Shown: positions 19,897 to 31,017, counted from the stretch's first letter. The stretch: 64,000 bases of DNA from Fodinicola feengrottensis (GCF_010993775.1 NZ_WOTO01000001.1:186001-250000); one strand, 5' to 3'. A program made the numbers and translations. The notes: a model not told the origin generated them from the letters alone.

Positions 19897-21091
19897 GTGG
19901 AAAACGACGCGGATGGCGTCTTGTTGGACCTCGGCGACGGTACGACGGTGAGGTGCTCACGGTTGCCCGACCGGCTCGGTCGCGGGGCTGTCAGTGCGGA
20001 ACTATTGCGCCACAACAAGGGAAATGCCGCGACCTTGGGCATCTGGCGGGTGCGCGGGACCGCTCGGCTCCGCGGTGCTGAAGATCTCCAGTCCACCGGT
20101 TGACGGGCATGTCGGATTTTGGCCCACGAGCGACGATCCGTCGCACTGGAACTACTGGCGGCGGGAGGCTTTGGCCTACACCAGCGGGTTGACGGCCACC
20201 GCGTACGCCGGCACCGGCATCACCACCGCGGACCTGCTGGAGTCGACCGTACGTCCGGACGGCCTGGTGGAGTTCTGGCTGGCCGATGTCAGCGGCACCG
20301 ACGGCTTTTCGTGGTCGGTCCCACGGATCGCGCGGTTCGCGTACGAGCTGGGGACCGGTCAGGCGCGCTGGGTTGGCCGAGTGCCGGGCACTGACTGGTT
20401 GTCGCGGCAATGGCTGGCCCAGTATTTGGTAGAGGGGCCGAGTCTTTCGGTGCGGATCCAGGACAACTTTTGGGACCACCCCAGGGTCACCGGATGGCGA
20501 GCGTCGGTACGGGAGCGGCGGCTGGGCTGGCTGTGGCCCAACCGGGAACGGATTTCTCGCCGTCGCGCGGGCCGCTCCGCGTACGCTCTGCCATCTCGAT
20601 GTCTGGCCAGCGAATCTTCTGGACAGTGAAGGAAAATCCGTCCTGCTGGACTGGTCTTTCGTCGGCGAGGGAGCGGTCGGCGAGGACGTGTCCAACCTGA
20701 TCGTGGACAGTTTCGCCGATGGGTTGATGGACCCGAGGCTGGTCGCGGAGGTCGCCGAGACGGCTGTCGACGGCTATCTCATCGGCCTGCGGGACGGTGG
20801 CTGGTCTGGCTCGCCGGATCAAGTGCGCACTACCATCGCGGCCTGTGGCGCGGCGAAATACAGCTGGCTGCCGCCGGCCATCCTCGGCCGGGTGGTCTCC
20901 GACGATCTCGGCACGTCCTCGTATAACCGGGACACGTCGATAGACGAGGTGGTCCAGCGGGTCGCAGGCCTGTTCGAACTGCTCGCCGAGTGGACCACGG
21001 TGGCGGACGCCGCCGGTAGGCCCGAACGGTACGCCTGTTGGTGTATCGTTTTACCGGCGCTCGTACTCGGAAGGTGGACCGGTGGCCGTAA
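19897..21091 (+). CDS. APH-family phosphotransferase (aminoglycoside/choline kinase-like)
   Basis: About 395 residues if bridged. ATLGIWRVRGT and AVLKI form the nucleotide-binding beta strands with the Lys. The catalytic loop HLDVWPANLL and the metal-binding LLDWSFVGEG stand about 230-250 residues in, exactly as in APH-type kinases. Indels near 19950, 20075 and 20580 break it, and the C-terminus is unresolved: the frame in use at 21000 runs into the LacI gene, while a neighbouring frame stops at 21091, which I used. Substrate unknown; resistance should not be assumed. Confidence 0.65.
21040..21055. promoter_or_regulatory. Putative LacI-family operator before the second LacI gene
   Basis: GGTGTATCGTTTTACC has matching outer GGT/ACC and a central CG. 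It lies 27 bp before the LacI start at 21082, so autoregulation is likely. It agrees at 14 of 16 positions with the site at 30553-30568 upstream of the lyase operon. Confidence 0.6.
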
Positions 21092-22131
21092 CGATCCAGG
21101 AAGTGGCCAGGGCCGCGAACGTGTCACCCAGCACGGTGTCCAATGTGCTCAACGGCCGGGACAGCCGGATGCTGCCGGAGACCAAGGTGCGGGTCGAGCA
21201 GGCGATCGCCCAGCTGGGCTACCGGCCGAACCGGGCGGCCCGGCAGCTGCGTACCGGCCGGATCCAGATGCTCGGGTTGGTGGTGCCGTCGGTGGCCAAC
21301 CCGTTCTGGGGCACTTTCGCGCAACTGGTGGAAAGTGTGGCACTGCGGTCGGGTTTTCGGGTGCTGCTGTGTAACAGTGAGCGAGATCCGCAACGCGAAG
21401 CCGAGTATTTGGAGGAACTCTGGGCCGACGGGGTGAGCAGCGTGCTGCTGTGCTCGTCGCTGCCCTCGATCTCCCACGTGCAGCCTTTTCTGGAGCGCGG
21501 CATGACGATCGTCGCTTTCGACCGAACCAGCCAGCTCGGCGATCCACCGTCCCTGACCAATGTCAGCGTCGACAACTCGCTCGGGGCGCAGCTTGCCACC
21601 AGCCACCTGCTGGAGCTGGGTCACCGCCGGCTGGCGTTCGTGTCCGGTCGGGTGCACAGCGTCAACCGCAAAGAACGGCTGGACGGTTTTCTGTCCACTG
21701 TGGACCGCGCCGGCATTGCCGCGAATGAGGTCCTGGTGTGGAAAGACAGCGGTTCTGGCCGGGCCGGAGATCTTGACGCTGCCGAGGTCGGCCGGGCGGC
21801 GGCCCGCGAGCTGTTGAGCCGCCCCTGCCCGCCGACGGCTTTTGTGGCTACTAATGACATGTTCGCGATCGGTGTTTGCGCGGGCGTAAGGGACGCCGGC
21901 TTGCGGGTGGGTGCTGACGTCGGTCGGTCGTCGGGTTCGACGACATCATGCTGGCCGATCTCACTTTCCCGGCGCTGACCACGATTCGGCAGCCGCTGCC
22001 GGGCATGGCCGGCGACCGTCGACTACTTGCTCGACGGCGCCGCTGGCCAACCGGGACAGTCCGTGCTGATGCGACCCGAACTCATCGTCCGGGCTTCCAC
22101 CGGTCGATGTGCTACTGGTGAGTCACAGTGA
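21082..22131 (+). CDS. LacI-family transcriptional repressor (second copy), probable regulator of the lyase operon
   Basis: About 349 residues. Helix-turn-helix [20 protein letters not shown], hinge [14 protein letters not shown], sensor domain with [26 protein letters not shown] and [13 protein letters not shown]. Two indels (near 21925 and 22015) displace the C-terminus; bridging gives [23 protein letters not shown] and [13 protein letters not shown] before the stop at 22131. GTG start with AAGGTGG upstream. It is convergent with the PL7 gene (20-bp overlap), whose operon starts with a near-identical operator at 30553. Confidence 0.9.
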
Positions 22132-22888
22132 CCTGGTAGATGATGACCTCGCCGTAATTCGAGCTGCTGCACGGATCGGAGTTGCCGCAGTTCGCCTGGG
22201 TGTAAGCGCCGGCCTTGAAATAGTCGCTGGAACTGCTGTTGGCGATGGTCGTCTGCAGCACACCGTTGTAGTACGCCTGGATTTGGCCGCCGCTGGCCAC
22301 GAATTTCGCCTCGAACTGGGTGCCCAGCTGGTAGTTGCTGGTGACCAGCTTGTGGTGCGTGGTGTTTCCGTCAGTGACGTAGAGATTCGTGCCCTCAAGC
22401 CGGAAAACCGTCACATCGTCGTCGGCGTCGTGGATCTGGCCGGCGACGACCTGCGGCTTGTCGTTTGGCAGGTGGGTGATCGCTTCGTCGATGACCATGG
22501 TGTGAGTCCGGAGTCCGCTGACCAGCTCGCGTTTTCGGTCCCGTTGTTGGCCATTTCCCGCAACTCCGACCGCGGATAGCCGGAACCGCTGGTGGTGACA
22601 CCGTTCACCGCGGCGCGGAACTGCACGCCGTGACAGCCGGAGGTAGGCACGAACCACGGCGACTTCACGTACGTCTTCAGCGCCGGCTGCTTGATTTCGG
22701 TCGGGCTGCCCGACGAACCAATGGGCAGGGTTTCCTTCCAGTTGGCCAAACTCAGCACATCTGCTGGATATTGGCAGGTCTGAGGATGATGTCCGGCGCT
22801 GGCTGGCCGGCGCGGTGGCGGTCGCGGACACCGCCGCGATGACGGCGCCCAGGACGAGAGTCCGCTGGACGTGGGCTCGGATGGTCAT
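22112..22888 (-). CDS. Secreted alginate lyase, polysaccharide lyase family 7
   Basis: About 258 residues with a Sec-type signal ([16 protein letters not shown]). All three PL7 hallmark motifs can be read: [19 protein letters not shown] and YFKAGAYTQ. These hold the Arg, Gln, His and Tyr of the beta-elimination site that cleaves mannuronate/guluronate polymers. Two indels (near 22780 and 22512) that cancel in net frame separate the middle from the two ends. The Ile in QIH often goes with poly-guluronate or mixed preference. ATG overlaps the stop of the upstream lyase (ATGA). Last gene of the operon; its product acts outside the cell. Confidence 0.88.
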   Translation of the reverse strand: MTIRAHVQRTLVLGAVIAAVSATATAPASQRRTSSSDLPISSRCAEFGQLEGNPAHWFVGQPDRNQAAGAEDVREVAVVRAYLRLSRRAVPRRGERCHHQRFRLSAVGVAGNGQQRDRKRELVSGLRTHTMVIDEAITHLPNDKPQVVAGQIHDADDDVTVFRLEGTNLYVTDGNTTHHKLVTSNYQLGTQFEAKFVASGGQIQAYYNGVLQTTIANSSSSDYFKAGAYTQANCGNSDPCSSSNYGEVIIYQVTVTHQ

Positions 22889-24859
22889 GGCAAGCGCCTT
22901 CCTGTGGTGGGGCGGATCCGCCGGACCGTGGCATCGGACCGCGCGACCGCGTCGACGATGGTCATTTCCTGGATGTCCAGTTGGACCTGGAAATCCCACC
23001 CGTCGTGCGTCCAGCTCACCAGATCCGGGGAGAGGTGGGCGGCATCGTCGGGTGTCTTTTCCAACGCGGAGCCGGGCAAAAGCAAGCTGACGAAACGCGC
23101 GGACCTGACCGGGCCCAGTTCTCGGCGCAGCGTGTGCAGCGTGCGGCCGACAGTGAGGCTCGGAGTGCTGGCGGTGGGGTTCGCACGTACGACAGTGTGG
23201 TCCGGCCGGATGATTCCCTGCTGAAACGTGGATAGCACGAGCGCGCCGGATCCATTGCGTACGACGAATCGGCCGTCCGACAGCGCGATCGTGGGCTGGT
23301 CGCTGTGCAGCAACCAGGTCCAGGTGCGTTCGCTCTCGGCGGCCAGGTCGTCGATGACGAGCAGACTTCCAGTCGGGCTGAACAAAATTTGGCGGGTCGC
23401 TCGTACCACTCCCAGCTCCGGTGGATACATCGCCGCGACCTCACCGACCGCGTGCACCCACCCTTGTTCGGTTTGTACGTCATAAACCCGCGCCAGGTGG
23501 CTTTCGGGCAGGTCGCGGTAGACGTGATAGCGGCCATCGCCGGCATAGCCGGTGCCGTCGACCAGCACGACATTGTGGTTCGACGTCAGTTTTTCGTTGG
23601 CATAGCCGTCTTCGACGACCAGCGGCGAGCCGTGTCCATTGAGGACGAACGTGTTGGCGTCTGGATGGTGGTGGCCGGCGTTGAGCGTTTCCCAGCCGCG
23701 CTCGGCCCACAGCCAGTGGCTTGTTTCCCAAGCGCTGTGGCCGCCGCCGGGGGAAGCTTTGAACGACAACGAAACGGCGTTGTCGTCCCAGCTCGTCCGG
23801 GCGGTGACCAAGCCCAGGTCCGGAAAGTACGCCGACAACGGCAGTTTGTCCGGCGGCTCAGCCGGCACGGTCGGGTCGTACCAGAGCAATTCCAGATAGC
23901 CCTCCCGCGCGGACGCCTGGCTTCACCCCACTCTCGTGCCACTCGCGACCAAGGAAATGTTCCCGCACGTGCTCGGCCAGCCACTGCGCCTGCGGGATGC
24001 GATAGGCGCTCGCGAGTTTGTGGTAGAGCGCGAGGCTGTGGCCGCTGCGCCGGTCATGGCAGTCGCCGTGGTCGACGATGTGTTCCCAGCCAGGCAAACT
24101 TTGGTGCAGCCGGTAGAAAAATGTTCGGCGCAGGAAGGCGCAGGACTCGAAGAGGTCGACGCCGTCCTGGTCCGCGATCAAATCGAAAGCGATGGCGAGC
24201 CACGGCACGCCATAGCGCCAGTAGACAATTCCTTCGCTGTCCGACCCGTCGGCCGGCAACATCTTGGAAACTGTACGGAAGTTGTCCACCGCCCGCGCTG
24301 ACCAGTCTTTCGCGGCCGGATGTTCGTCGCGCAACGCATAACCAGCGGTGAGCAGCCCGGCATAGCAGATCCAGTTGTGGTTTTGCCAGTACGAGGACGA
24401 CCACCATTGACCCTCGGTTTCCACCGCGTACCGGTAGATGCGGTCCGCCTGCAGGATCAGCTTTTCCCGCAGGGCAGTTATTTCGGGCGCTGGCAGGGCA
24501 TCGCGCAGCCAGTCGTACGCGAGGCCAAGCCCATGCAGCAGCAGCCAGCCGGCGTCCAGGTCGTGGTCGGGCAGATGGGCCCGGCCCCAGTGCGGGTACG
24601 ACACGGCCGCGGCGATCCAGCGGCGAGCTTGTGCGAGGAACTGCGGCTGGTCCGTCAACCGGTACGCCAGCGCGAAACCTGCCGAGGCCGGGCCAAGATA
24701 GGTGATGGATGCTTCCGGGTGCTCTTTCGGCGGATTCTCGGTGGTGTAATAGTCACACTGGTCAAGCAACCGGTGGAACTGGGCGGCTCGCGGGTCCCGG
24801 ATTTCGGTGCGCAGCCTCGCCAGCCGGCCGTCGCCGAGCAGCAACTGGGGATCGGTCAT
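22885..24859 (-). CDS. Heparinase II/III-family protein, probable oligo-uronate lyase (PL15-like)
   Basis: About 657 residues. The N-terminal part is an alpha/alpha toroid (ITYLGPASAGFALAYRL, GLGLAYDWLRDALP, WQNHNWICYAGLL); the C-terminal half is the beta-sandwich of heparinase II/III lyases (NAGHHHPDANTFVLNGHG, EDGYANEKL, HNVVLVDGTG). HNW and HHHPD carry the His residues expected at the active site. One indel near 23905 joins the two halves. Start ATG at 24859 overlaps the previous stop by one base. No signal peptide is seen, fitting a cytoplasmic exolytic enzyme that trims imported oligo-alginate to monomers. Family PL15 versus PL17/21 is not decided. Confidence 0.75.
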
Positions 24860-26648
24860 CAGTCCCACTCTCTGTCCGCGACCGGCCAACGGACCGTGCC
24901 ACCGTCAGAATGTCCGATGTGGACGATCAATCGACCGTCGGTCTGTTCGACCCGGAGCCCGGTGGCGGTTCGGGAATAGGCCGATACGAACACCGCTTGT
25001 CGGCCGAAAACTCGCCACCGCAGGTGCGGACGGGTCCGCTGCGGATCGGATCGTCCGCTGGGCCCAGGTCCGGGCCGGTGCCCAGCGCCGCCGCCGGGAT
25101 GCTGGCGTGGTGTCCGGTCAGTCCGCCGTCGCCAGGCCACCAGGTTTGGTAGCCGATGGCGGTGTGTCGCACCTGGGTGTCCACATCGGACCGCAGGTGC
25201 AGGACGAAGTCGCGGTCCCGGTCAGCCGCCACTCGTACGACGTCGACCAGGTGTTCCGGGTCGGCCCGTACGTGCCGCTCGAACCGAACACCGGGATAGA
25301 CCTCCGCGCTGGCACCGACCACAGTGGACGGTCCGGGCCGCCAGTAGAGCAGCTGGCCAGTCGCCTCGCGCTGGTCCGCCCCATCCACCGTGAGGGTAGG
25401 ATGCGCGGCCGTGCGGCGGTAGTAGTCGCGCCTCAGTGAATGGGCGTAGGGCGGCACGCCGTACGCAGGCTGCCAACCGGCAGTCGGACCGTAAAGATAG
25501 AGCGCGAGTTTGCCCAGGTGGCCATGCGATCCGCCGTGCGGCCCGAAATCCAGGATCGCCCGGTAGCCGGTGCCGCTGAGCACGGCGTAGCCGGCGTCGG
25601 GAAACAGCCGGCTGGATCGGCCGGTTTTGGTCAGGTCGCCCAGATCATCACCGCCCAACCATCCGGCGGCTTCGGCTTCGCGCCAACTCTCCCCACTTTT
25701 TGGCCGAAGAAAGACCAAGCTGGGGGAGTGCGGGAGTTGTGCCGCCAACAGGCATAGCTCGGCTATCTCGTCGTCCCAGCGCGCGCCGCCGTACGGCGTG
25801 TCCTGCAAGGCCGGCAGCTGGCCGTTTTTGGTGGCCAGCACGGCGACCACCTCGATCATGTCGTGGAGGCGATGGGACAGTCCCGGTGGCAACGTCTCAT
25901 GTGGACAGTCACGGATGGCCAGCAAATACGCTCGAAGCACGAAAACGTGATAGTACGTGCTGCCTTCCCATTCCCACCCGTCGCCGTTGATCGCCGCCGC
26001 GCGTGTTCCCCGATGCCATAGGGCCCGGCCACCCAGTCGGCGGCCTCGTCGGCTTCGCCCAACAGAGCCAAAGCGTGACTCACGGACGCGCCCGCCGCGT
26101 TCAGCCAAGCTGTGTAGTTATGCCGAAAATCGCCCCGCTCGACCAGCAGTTGACGAGCCGAACGAGCACTTTCCCTGATGTCGCGGAGAAGTTCCGCCGC
26201 AGGCAGGAGCCGCTCGCGGTCGACGGTGCCGGTGCCGGGGTGTGCACGGCATGGGCCAGCGAGGTGCCCCAGATCGCTTCGGTCAGTGCCTGCTGGAAAA
26301 GTCGGCCGGACAGCATCCCACCCCTGAGCGTCGGGATGGGTGGTCGCGCCGAGCCGTGCGTAAAGGTCCGCGTAGCGGTTCAGGCCGTCGATGGCGAGGT
26401 CGGCGGCCTCCCGGTCGCCGGCACGGGCCCGCACCCGCGAGCCGCCGCAGTGACCGGGCCGCCGCCTGGTGCGCGAGAACCGCCCAGGCGCCGGTGTACG
26501 GCTCGCCGGTCAGCACACAGCCGTACGAGCAAGGGAAGGAATCGTTGTGTGCGGGCAGAAGTTCCACGCCGTGCACTGGGCACACGTACTCGTGCCACCA
26601 GCCGCCGGCCCGGTCTGGGATGGTCAGGTGGCGGCCAACGGCGCTCAC
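24859..26648 (-). CDS. Second heparinase II/III-family protein
   Basis: About 595 residues, broken by five or six indels between 24950 and 26450. The N-terminus AGGWWHEYVCPVHGVEL with CxxH and later Cys residues is typical of cytoplasmic heparinase II/III-like proteins. Further on: HNYTAWLNAAGASVSHALALLG, WEWEGSTYYHVFVLRAYLLAI (toroid) and GYAVLSGTGYRAILDFGPHGGSHGHL (sandwich with His). GTG start overlaps the SDR stop (GTGA). It is next to another family member, so the two may split endo/exo or mannuronate/guluronate specificity. Confidence 0.7.
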
Positions 26649-27407
26649 CTGACCCACTGCGCTCCGGTCAGGTCGAGGGTCGCGCCGGACACGAATCCAG
26701 CCGCCGGCGAGCTCAGATAGACCACCGCGGCAGCGACATCCTCGGGCGTCCCGCCACGGCCGACCGGAATGCCCGCGACCATCGCCTTTTGCGCGTCCGC
26801 AGGCGTGAACGTGTCGTGGAAGGCAGTGCCGGCAATGAAGCCCGGGGCTACCGCGTTGACCGTGACGCCCTGTGGACCGACTTCTTTGGCCAGCGCCTTG
26901 GTAAACCCGACAACACCCGCCTTCGCGGCCGCGTACGCCCGTCGCGCCGGCGCCGCCGCCGTTGTGGGCGGCCAGGCTCGCCATCGTGACGATCCGGCCG
27001 CGGCTTGCGATCAGACTGGGCAGTGCCGCCCGGCAGGTCAGGAAGGTGGAGGTCAGGTTCACGTCGAGCACCTGCTGCCAGTGGTCGTCGGTCATCTCGG
27101 CGACCAGCGCGCGGCCCACCAGGTGGCCGGCGTTGGTGACCAGAATATCCAGTCCACCAAGGAAATCGGTCGCATCGGAGACCAGGGTGCTGACCTCGGC
27201 GGAATCGCGTACGTCCGCTTGGAAGGTCTTGGCCCGGCGGCCGGCGGAAATGATCCGCGCGGCGGTGTCCTCGGCGCCGTCCTCGGACTGTCCATAGTGG
27301 ATCGCCACGTCGGCGCCGGCGTCGGCCAGCGCCACCGCGATCGCTCGTCCGATGCCATGGCCAGCGCCGGTCACCAGCGCACGGGAGGCGGTCAGGTCAG
27401 CAGTCAC
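26645..27407 (-). CDS. SDR-family oxidoreductase, candidate unsaturated-uronate (DEH) reductase
   Basis: About 253 residues. Cofactor motif TGAGHGIGRAIA, NAG motif LVTNAGHLVG, catalytic Ser in IVTMASLAAHNGG; the Tyr-x3-Lys segment lies at the indel near 26945 and is readable as AYAAAKAG in the neighbouring frame. Ends GATLDLTGAQWVR. In alginate pathways an SDR reduces 4-deoxy-5-hexoseulose uronate to 2-keto-3-deoxygluconate, and the position directly before two lyases suggests that job. The assignment is from context; SDR specificity cannot be read from sequence alone. Confidence 0.75.
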
Positions 27408-27419
27408 TCGCAGTCTCCT

Positions 27420-28292
27420 TCACTTGAGGCCGGTGGTGGCCAGGCCGCGGACGAAATAGCGCTGCGTCAGCAGGAAAAGCACGATCATCGGCAGGCTGGC
27501 AGGGGTGGTGTGCCGGCCATCAGCAGGTTCCACTGGGTGCCGCCGCTCTCGCCGGCCTGTTTCAGCACGGTCAGGCCGACCTGGATCACCCGCAGGTCGT
27601 CGTGGGTGGTGACCAGCAGCGGCCAGAGAAAGTTGTTGAACGATTCCTGGAAAGTTAGTAGCGCCACCGTGACGAAGGCGGGTTTGACCAGCGGGCTGGC
27701 GATCTGCCCCCAGATCCGCCACTCGCCGAGCCCGTCGATGCGGGCCGCCTCCTCCAGTTCGTGCGGGATGGACAGGTAGAACTGCCGAAAGAGGAAAACC
27801 GCGAACGGGGTGACCGCGCCCGGCACGATGAGTGCCCACCAGGTGTTGATCCAGCCGGAGCCGCCCTCGCCGAGGATGTTGTTCCCGCCGAACAGCGGCA
27901 TCAGCTTCACGATCAGGAACTGCGGCACGATCTTGGTGTAGGTGGGGATCATCAACATCGCCACGAAACCGAGGAAGACCACCTGTCGGCCGCGGAATCG
28001 GTACGGGCGAGGGCATAACCGGCCAGTGACGCCAATATCAGGTTCACACCACGACGTGGCCCATCGCGATGATAATGCTGTTCCGGAAATAGAGATCGAA
28101 AGGAGCCGCCTGCATGGCGCTGGCATAGTTTCCGAGCTGCCAGCTCGATGGCAGCCACTGGGTCGGATATGCGGCCACCTCCTTGCTGGTTTTCAGAGAG
28201 GTGACGGCCATCCACAGAAACGGCAGGATCATCCCGGTCGCCGTAAGAACAAGCAGTGCATGGGTGGCGATCCGCAGCGGTCTAATCCTCAT
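27420..28292 (-). CDS. Sugar ABC transporter permease, MalG type (second system)
   Basis: About 290 residues in three frames (indels near 28045, 27990 and 27510). Segments: LLVLTATGMILPFLWMAVTSLK, NLILASLAGYALAR, VVFLGFVAMLMIPTYTKIVPQF, the EAA loop HELEEAARIDGLGEW, and the C-terminal LLTQRYFVRGLATTGLK. Start ATG at 28292 overlaps the upstream permease by 11 bases. Imports the oligosaccharides released by the secreted lyase. Confidence 0.82.
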
Positions 28293-29218
28293 CGCGGCCT
28301 CCGGTGAGTGTGCGGTTGAGCAGCGTCAGCCCGAAGAGGAACACGAACAACACCACCGATTTCGCGCAGGCCAATCCCATTTGGAAGTTGACGAAGGCGC
28401 TTTTGTACACCTCGTACGTCATCATCGTGGTGGCGTTGGCGGGTCCGCCCTCGGTCAGCACGTACACCTGGTCGAAGACCTGAAAGGCGCTGATCACCGA
28501 GACGACGGCGGCGAAAAAACGTCGCTGGCCGCAGCATCGGGAGCGTGATGCGGCGGAATCGCTGCCACCCGTTCGCGCCGTCGAGCGCGGCCGCTTCGTA
28601 CAGGTCCGCCGGGATGTTCTGCAGGGCGGCCAAATAGATCAGCATTTTGATCCCGATGCCCTGCCAGATGCCGACCACGATAACCGACGGCAGCGCGAAC
28701 CCGGGATCGGCCAACCAGGCCGGGCCGGTGATGCCGAGCAACGCCAGCACCTTGTTGGCCAGCCCGTTCTGCGGGTCGTAGATCTGCAGCCACACCATCG
28801 CGACCGCCACGGTTGCGGTGACCTGTGGGAGAAAATACGCGGCGCGATACCAGGAGCGCGCCTGGATCTGCAGGTTGAGCAGAACCGCGAGGAAAACCGC
28901 GATCGCCATCGCCACCGGCACGGTGAAGAACGTGTAGACCGCGGTGTGCACGATGGAGGCTTGGAAAACCGGATCGGCGAACGCCGTCACGTAATTGCCG
29001 AGCCCGACGAACCGCAGTGGCTCCAGCACGCTGTAGTTGGTCACTGACAACACAAAAGTGGCCACTACCGGGACGGCGATCCAGATCAGCGCGTGCAGGC
29101 CCGCCGGCGCGACCATCAACCAGGCTGCCCGACGCTGGGTGGCGCTCACGCTGCCGCGCCGGCGGGGCCGGTCGACGGCGTCCCGGCGAATTTTCGGAAG
29201 CACTTGAAGCGCGGTCAC
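28282..29218 (-). CDS. Sugar ABC transporter permease, MalF type (second system)
   Basis: About 312 residues. Membrane segments from WLMVAPAGLHALIWIAVP onwards; EAA loop DLYEAAALDGANGW. An indel in an A/T run near 28518 separates it from the C-terminal part (FQVFDQVYVLTEGGPANAT to LLNRTLTGGRDED). Pairs with the MalG-type gene that overlaps its end. No ATPase gene in the operon. Confidence 0.85.
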
Positions 29219-29225
29219 CGAACCG

Positions 29226-30519
29226 CTATTTCTGGGCCGCGTTGGCGATCGCGGCGGTGGCTGTTTTCGCCAACGCGTCCAATGCCTGTTTCGGCGACTG
29301 CTGCCCGAGCAATGCGGCTTGTACGGCCGCTTTGAACTCGCTGCGGATCTGCAGCCAGGCCGGCGTCCCGCCCTCGTGCCGAGCGTATTTCAGGTTGGAC
29401 AGGGCGAACTGGACCAGCGGATCGCCCTTCACGTACGGCGAGTCCAAAACTGGACAGTTGTGCCGGCACGTTCCCGCGTTGTTGGCTCGCGGCCAGCGAA
29501 ACGTCGGCGCTGCCGAGATAGCGGGCCAGTGCCTGGGCGGCCCAGGGGTGCTGCGACTGCGCCGAGACGCTCACCAGGGTGCCGCCGGCGAAAATCGACG
29601 GCTTGCTTTGGTCGAACAGGAAAGGCGCGAGCTGGTCCTTGGTTTCGGGATGGGTCTTGAGAATCGTCGGCCACCAGTTGTTATGAGCCACCGCCATCGC
29701 GGCTCGTCCGTCCGCGATCGGAAGCGATGTGGTTGTGGTGGAAGAGAAACCGGCGTCGATAACCTTGTCTTTGCGCTGCAGGTCGGTTAGCCACTGCAAC
29801 GCGGCTACCCCGCGTTCGTCCTGGAAAGTCGGCTTCCCGGCGGTGAACAGCGCCCCGCCGAAGGCGAACAGGACGGTCTCGAACATCTGCCGGGTGTCCA
29901 GGCTGAGGAAGTCCAGGCCGGTACGGTTCAGCCGGCCGCCCTGCCGATCGGTGAGCTGCACGGCGTACTGCCGGATTTCGTCCAGTGTGGATGGCGGTTG
30001 GGTCAGGCCGGCCTTGCCGAGGAGGTCCTTGCGGTAGAGGCCCATCCGGCTGTCCAGCATCACCGGCAGCGCGTAGAGCTTGCCGCCATATCGGCAGGAA
30101 TCCAGGATGTCGGCCGCGTACGTGCCAGTGCTGGGAGCCGGTGTGAGCTCGCGGAGCACGTTACGGGCCGCGAACGGCTCGACCCAGCCGACCCCCAGCA
30201 TGAGCACGTCCGGCGGCGCGCCGCCGGCCAGCCCAGTGGTGATCTTGGCGTCGAGCTTGTCGTAGGTGGTGTAGTCGACGGACACGGTGACCTTGGGATA
30301 CTGCTGCCGAAACTTGGGCAACAGCACTGACTCCAACAGATGTTTCCCATCCGTACCGTCGAAGATCGGCGTGAGCAGGGCGATCGAGCCCTCGGCCGGG
30401 CCGGTCTCGGCCGACCCCGGCTGGGATCCGGCTCCGCAGCCGGCCAGCCCCAGCGCGGTGAGCCCAGCTCCCGCGGTCAGCAGGCTCCGGCGCGAAAACC
30501 CCACGGGCGTCCGGTCCAT
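29226..30519 (-). CDS. Sugar ABC transporter substrate-binding lipoprotein (second system)
   Basis: About 430 residues. The leader reads FSRRSLLTAGAGLTALGLAGC: a twin-arginine-like RR and a lipobox Cys, suggesting Tat or Sec export and lipid anchoring. The mature part has DVLMLGVGWVEPFAARNVL, YALPVMLDSRMGLYRKDLL and GRAAMAVAHNNWWP. An indel near 29455 shifts the last 70 residues (LSNLKYARHEGGTPAWLQ to AIANAAQK). ATG at 30519 preceded by AAAGGCGGAG. First gene of the lyase operon; the operator-like site 30553-30568 lies 34 bp upstream. Confidence 0.88.
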
Positions 30520-30552
30520 GGGCTCCGCCTTTCGCCGCCAGCCAGCGCCGCC

Positions 30553-30568
30553 GGTGCATCGATTTACC
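30553..30568. promoter_or_regulatory. Putative LacI-family operator of the alginate/uronate operon
   Basis: GGTGCATCGATTTACC is an interrupted palindrome (GGT..ATCGAT..ACC). It differs at only two positions from the site at 21040-21055 before the LacI gene. Location just upstream of the binding-protein start makes repression of the whole 30519-22112 operon likely. Confidence 0.65.
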
Positions 30569-30969
30569 GCATGTTGGGTCCTGAGGCTAGGAGCCGCCGC
30601 ACTCCCTGTCAATGGCTGTTCGACGGCAGGAAGATGCCAGCCGACCAACGACCCACGGCCGCCTCGCGGGGTCGCCACGACTGACCGGGCCACCGCTGTC
30701 GGCACCTTCGGGGACTGCGGGTTAATGTCGTTACACCGGGCCGAAACGGACACTTCGCTGGGTGTGTCAGCTCGCAGCTGCGGGAGGCACGGTCGCCCGC
30801 TGGCCATCTCCGGGCGCTGAGCAACTGCTGCCCGGCACAGCCACCGCGGGTGCGCGGACTCGGTGCGGTTCAGTGCTGGGCTCGGTGCTGAAGCACGGGC
30901 TCGTCGGAATTTTGCTGGTCTCGTAAGAGATCTTGGTGAGAGTGCCACGGTCGTGCAGCTTCATCGACT

Positions 30970-31017
30970 GCGGCACAATGTCCCGCACTCGGCGTCGACT
31001 GCGGGACATTGTGCCGC
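30970..31017. repeat. Perfect 18-bp inverted repeat, member of an intergenic hairpin family
   Basis: GCGGCACAATGTCCCGCA at 30970-30987 is exactly complementary to 31000-31017 around a 12-base loop. Bases 30988-31012 match 295-319 with two mismatches, so both loci carry copies of the same dispersed element. It lies 60 bp after the YCII stop on the minus strand and may end that transcript. Confidence 0.8.

Noticed and set aside
19130..19960. 276-residue protein including the ABM-fold part
   Set aside because: The first 170 residues are antisense to the ATL gene and low in complexity; the real start is the ATG at 19450.
22112..26648. Decayed pseudogene cluster of lyases
   Set aside because: All catalytic motifs are intact in one frame or another, compensating indels occur, and start/stop overlaps are preserved. 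Sequence error explains this better than decay.
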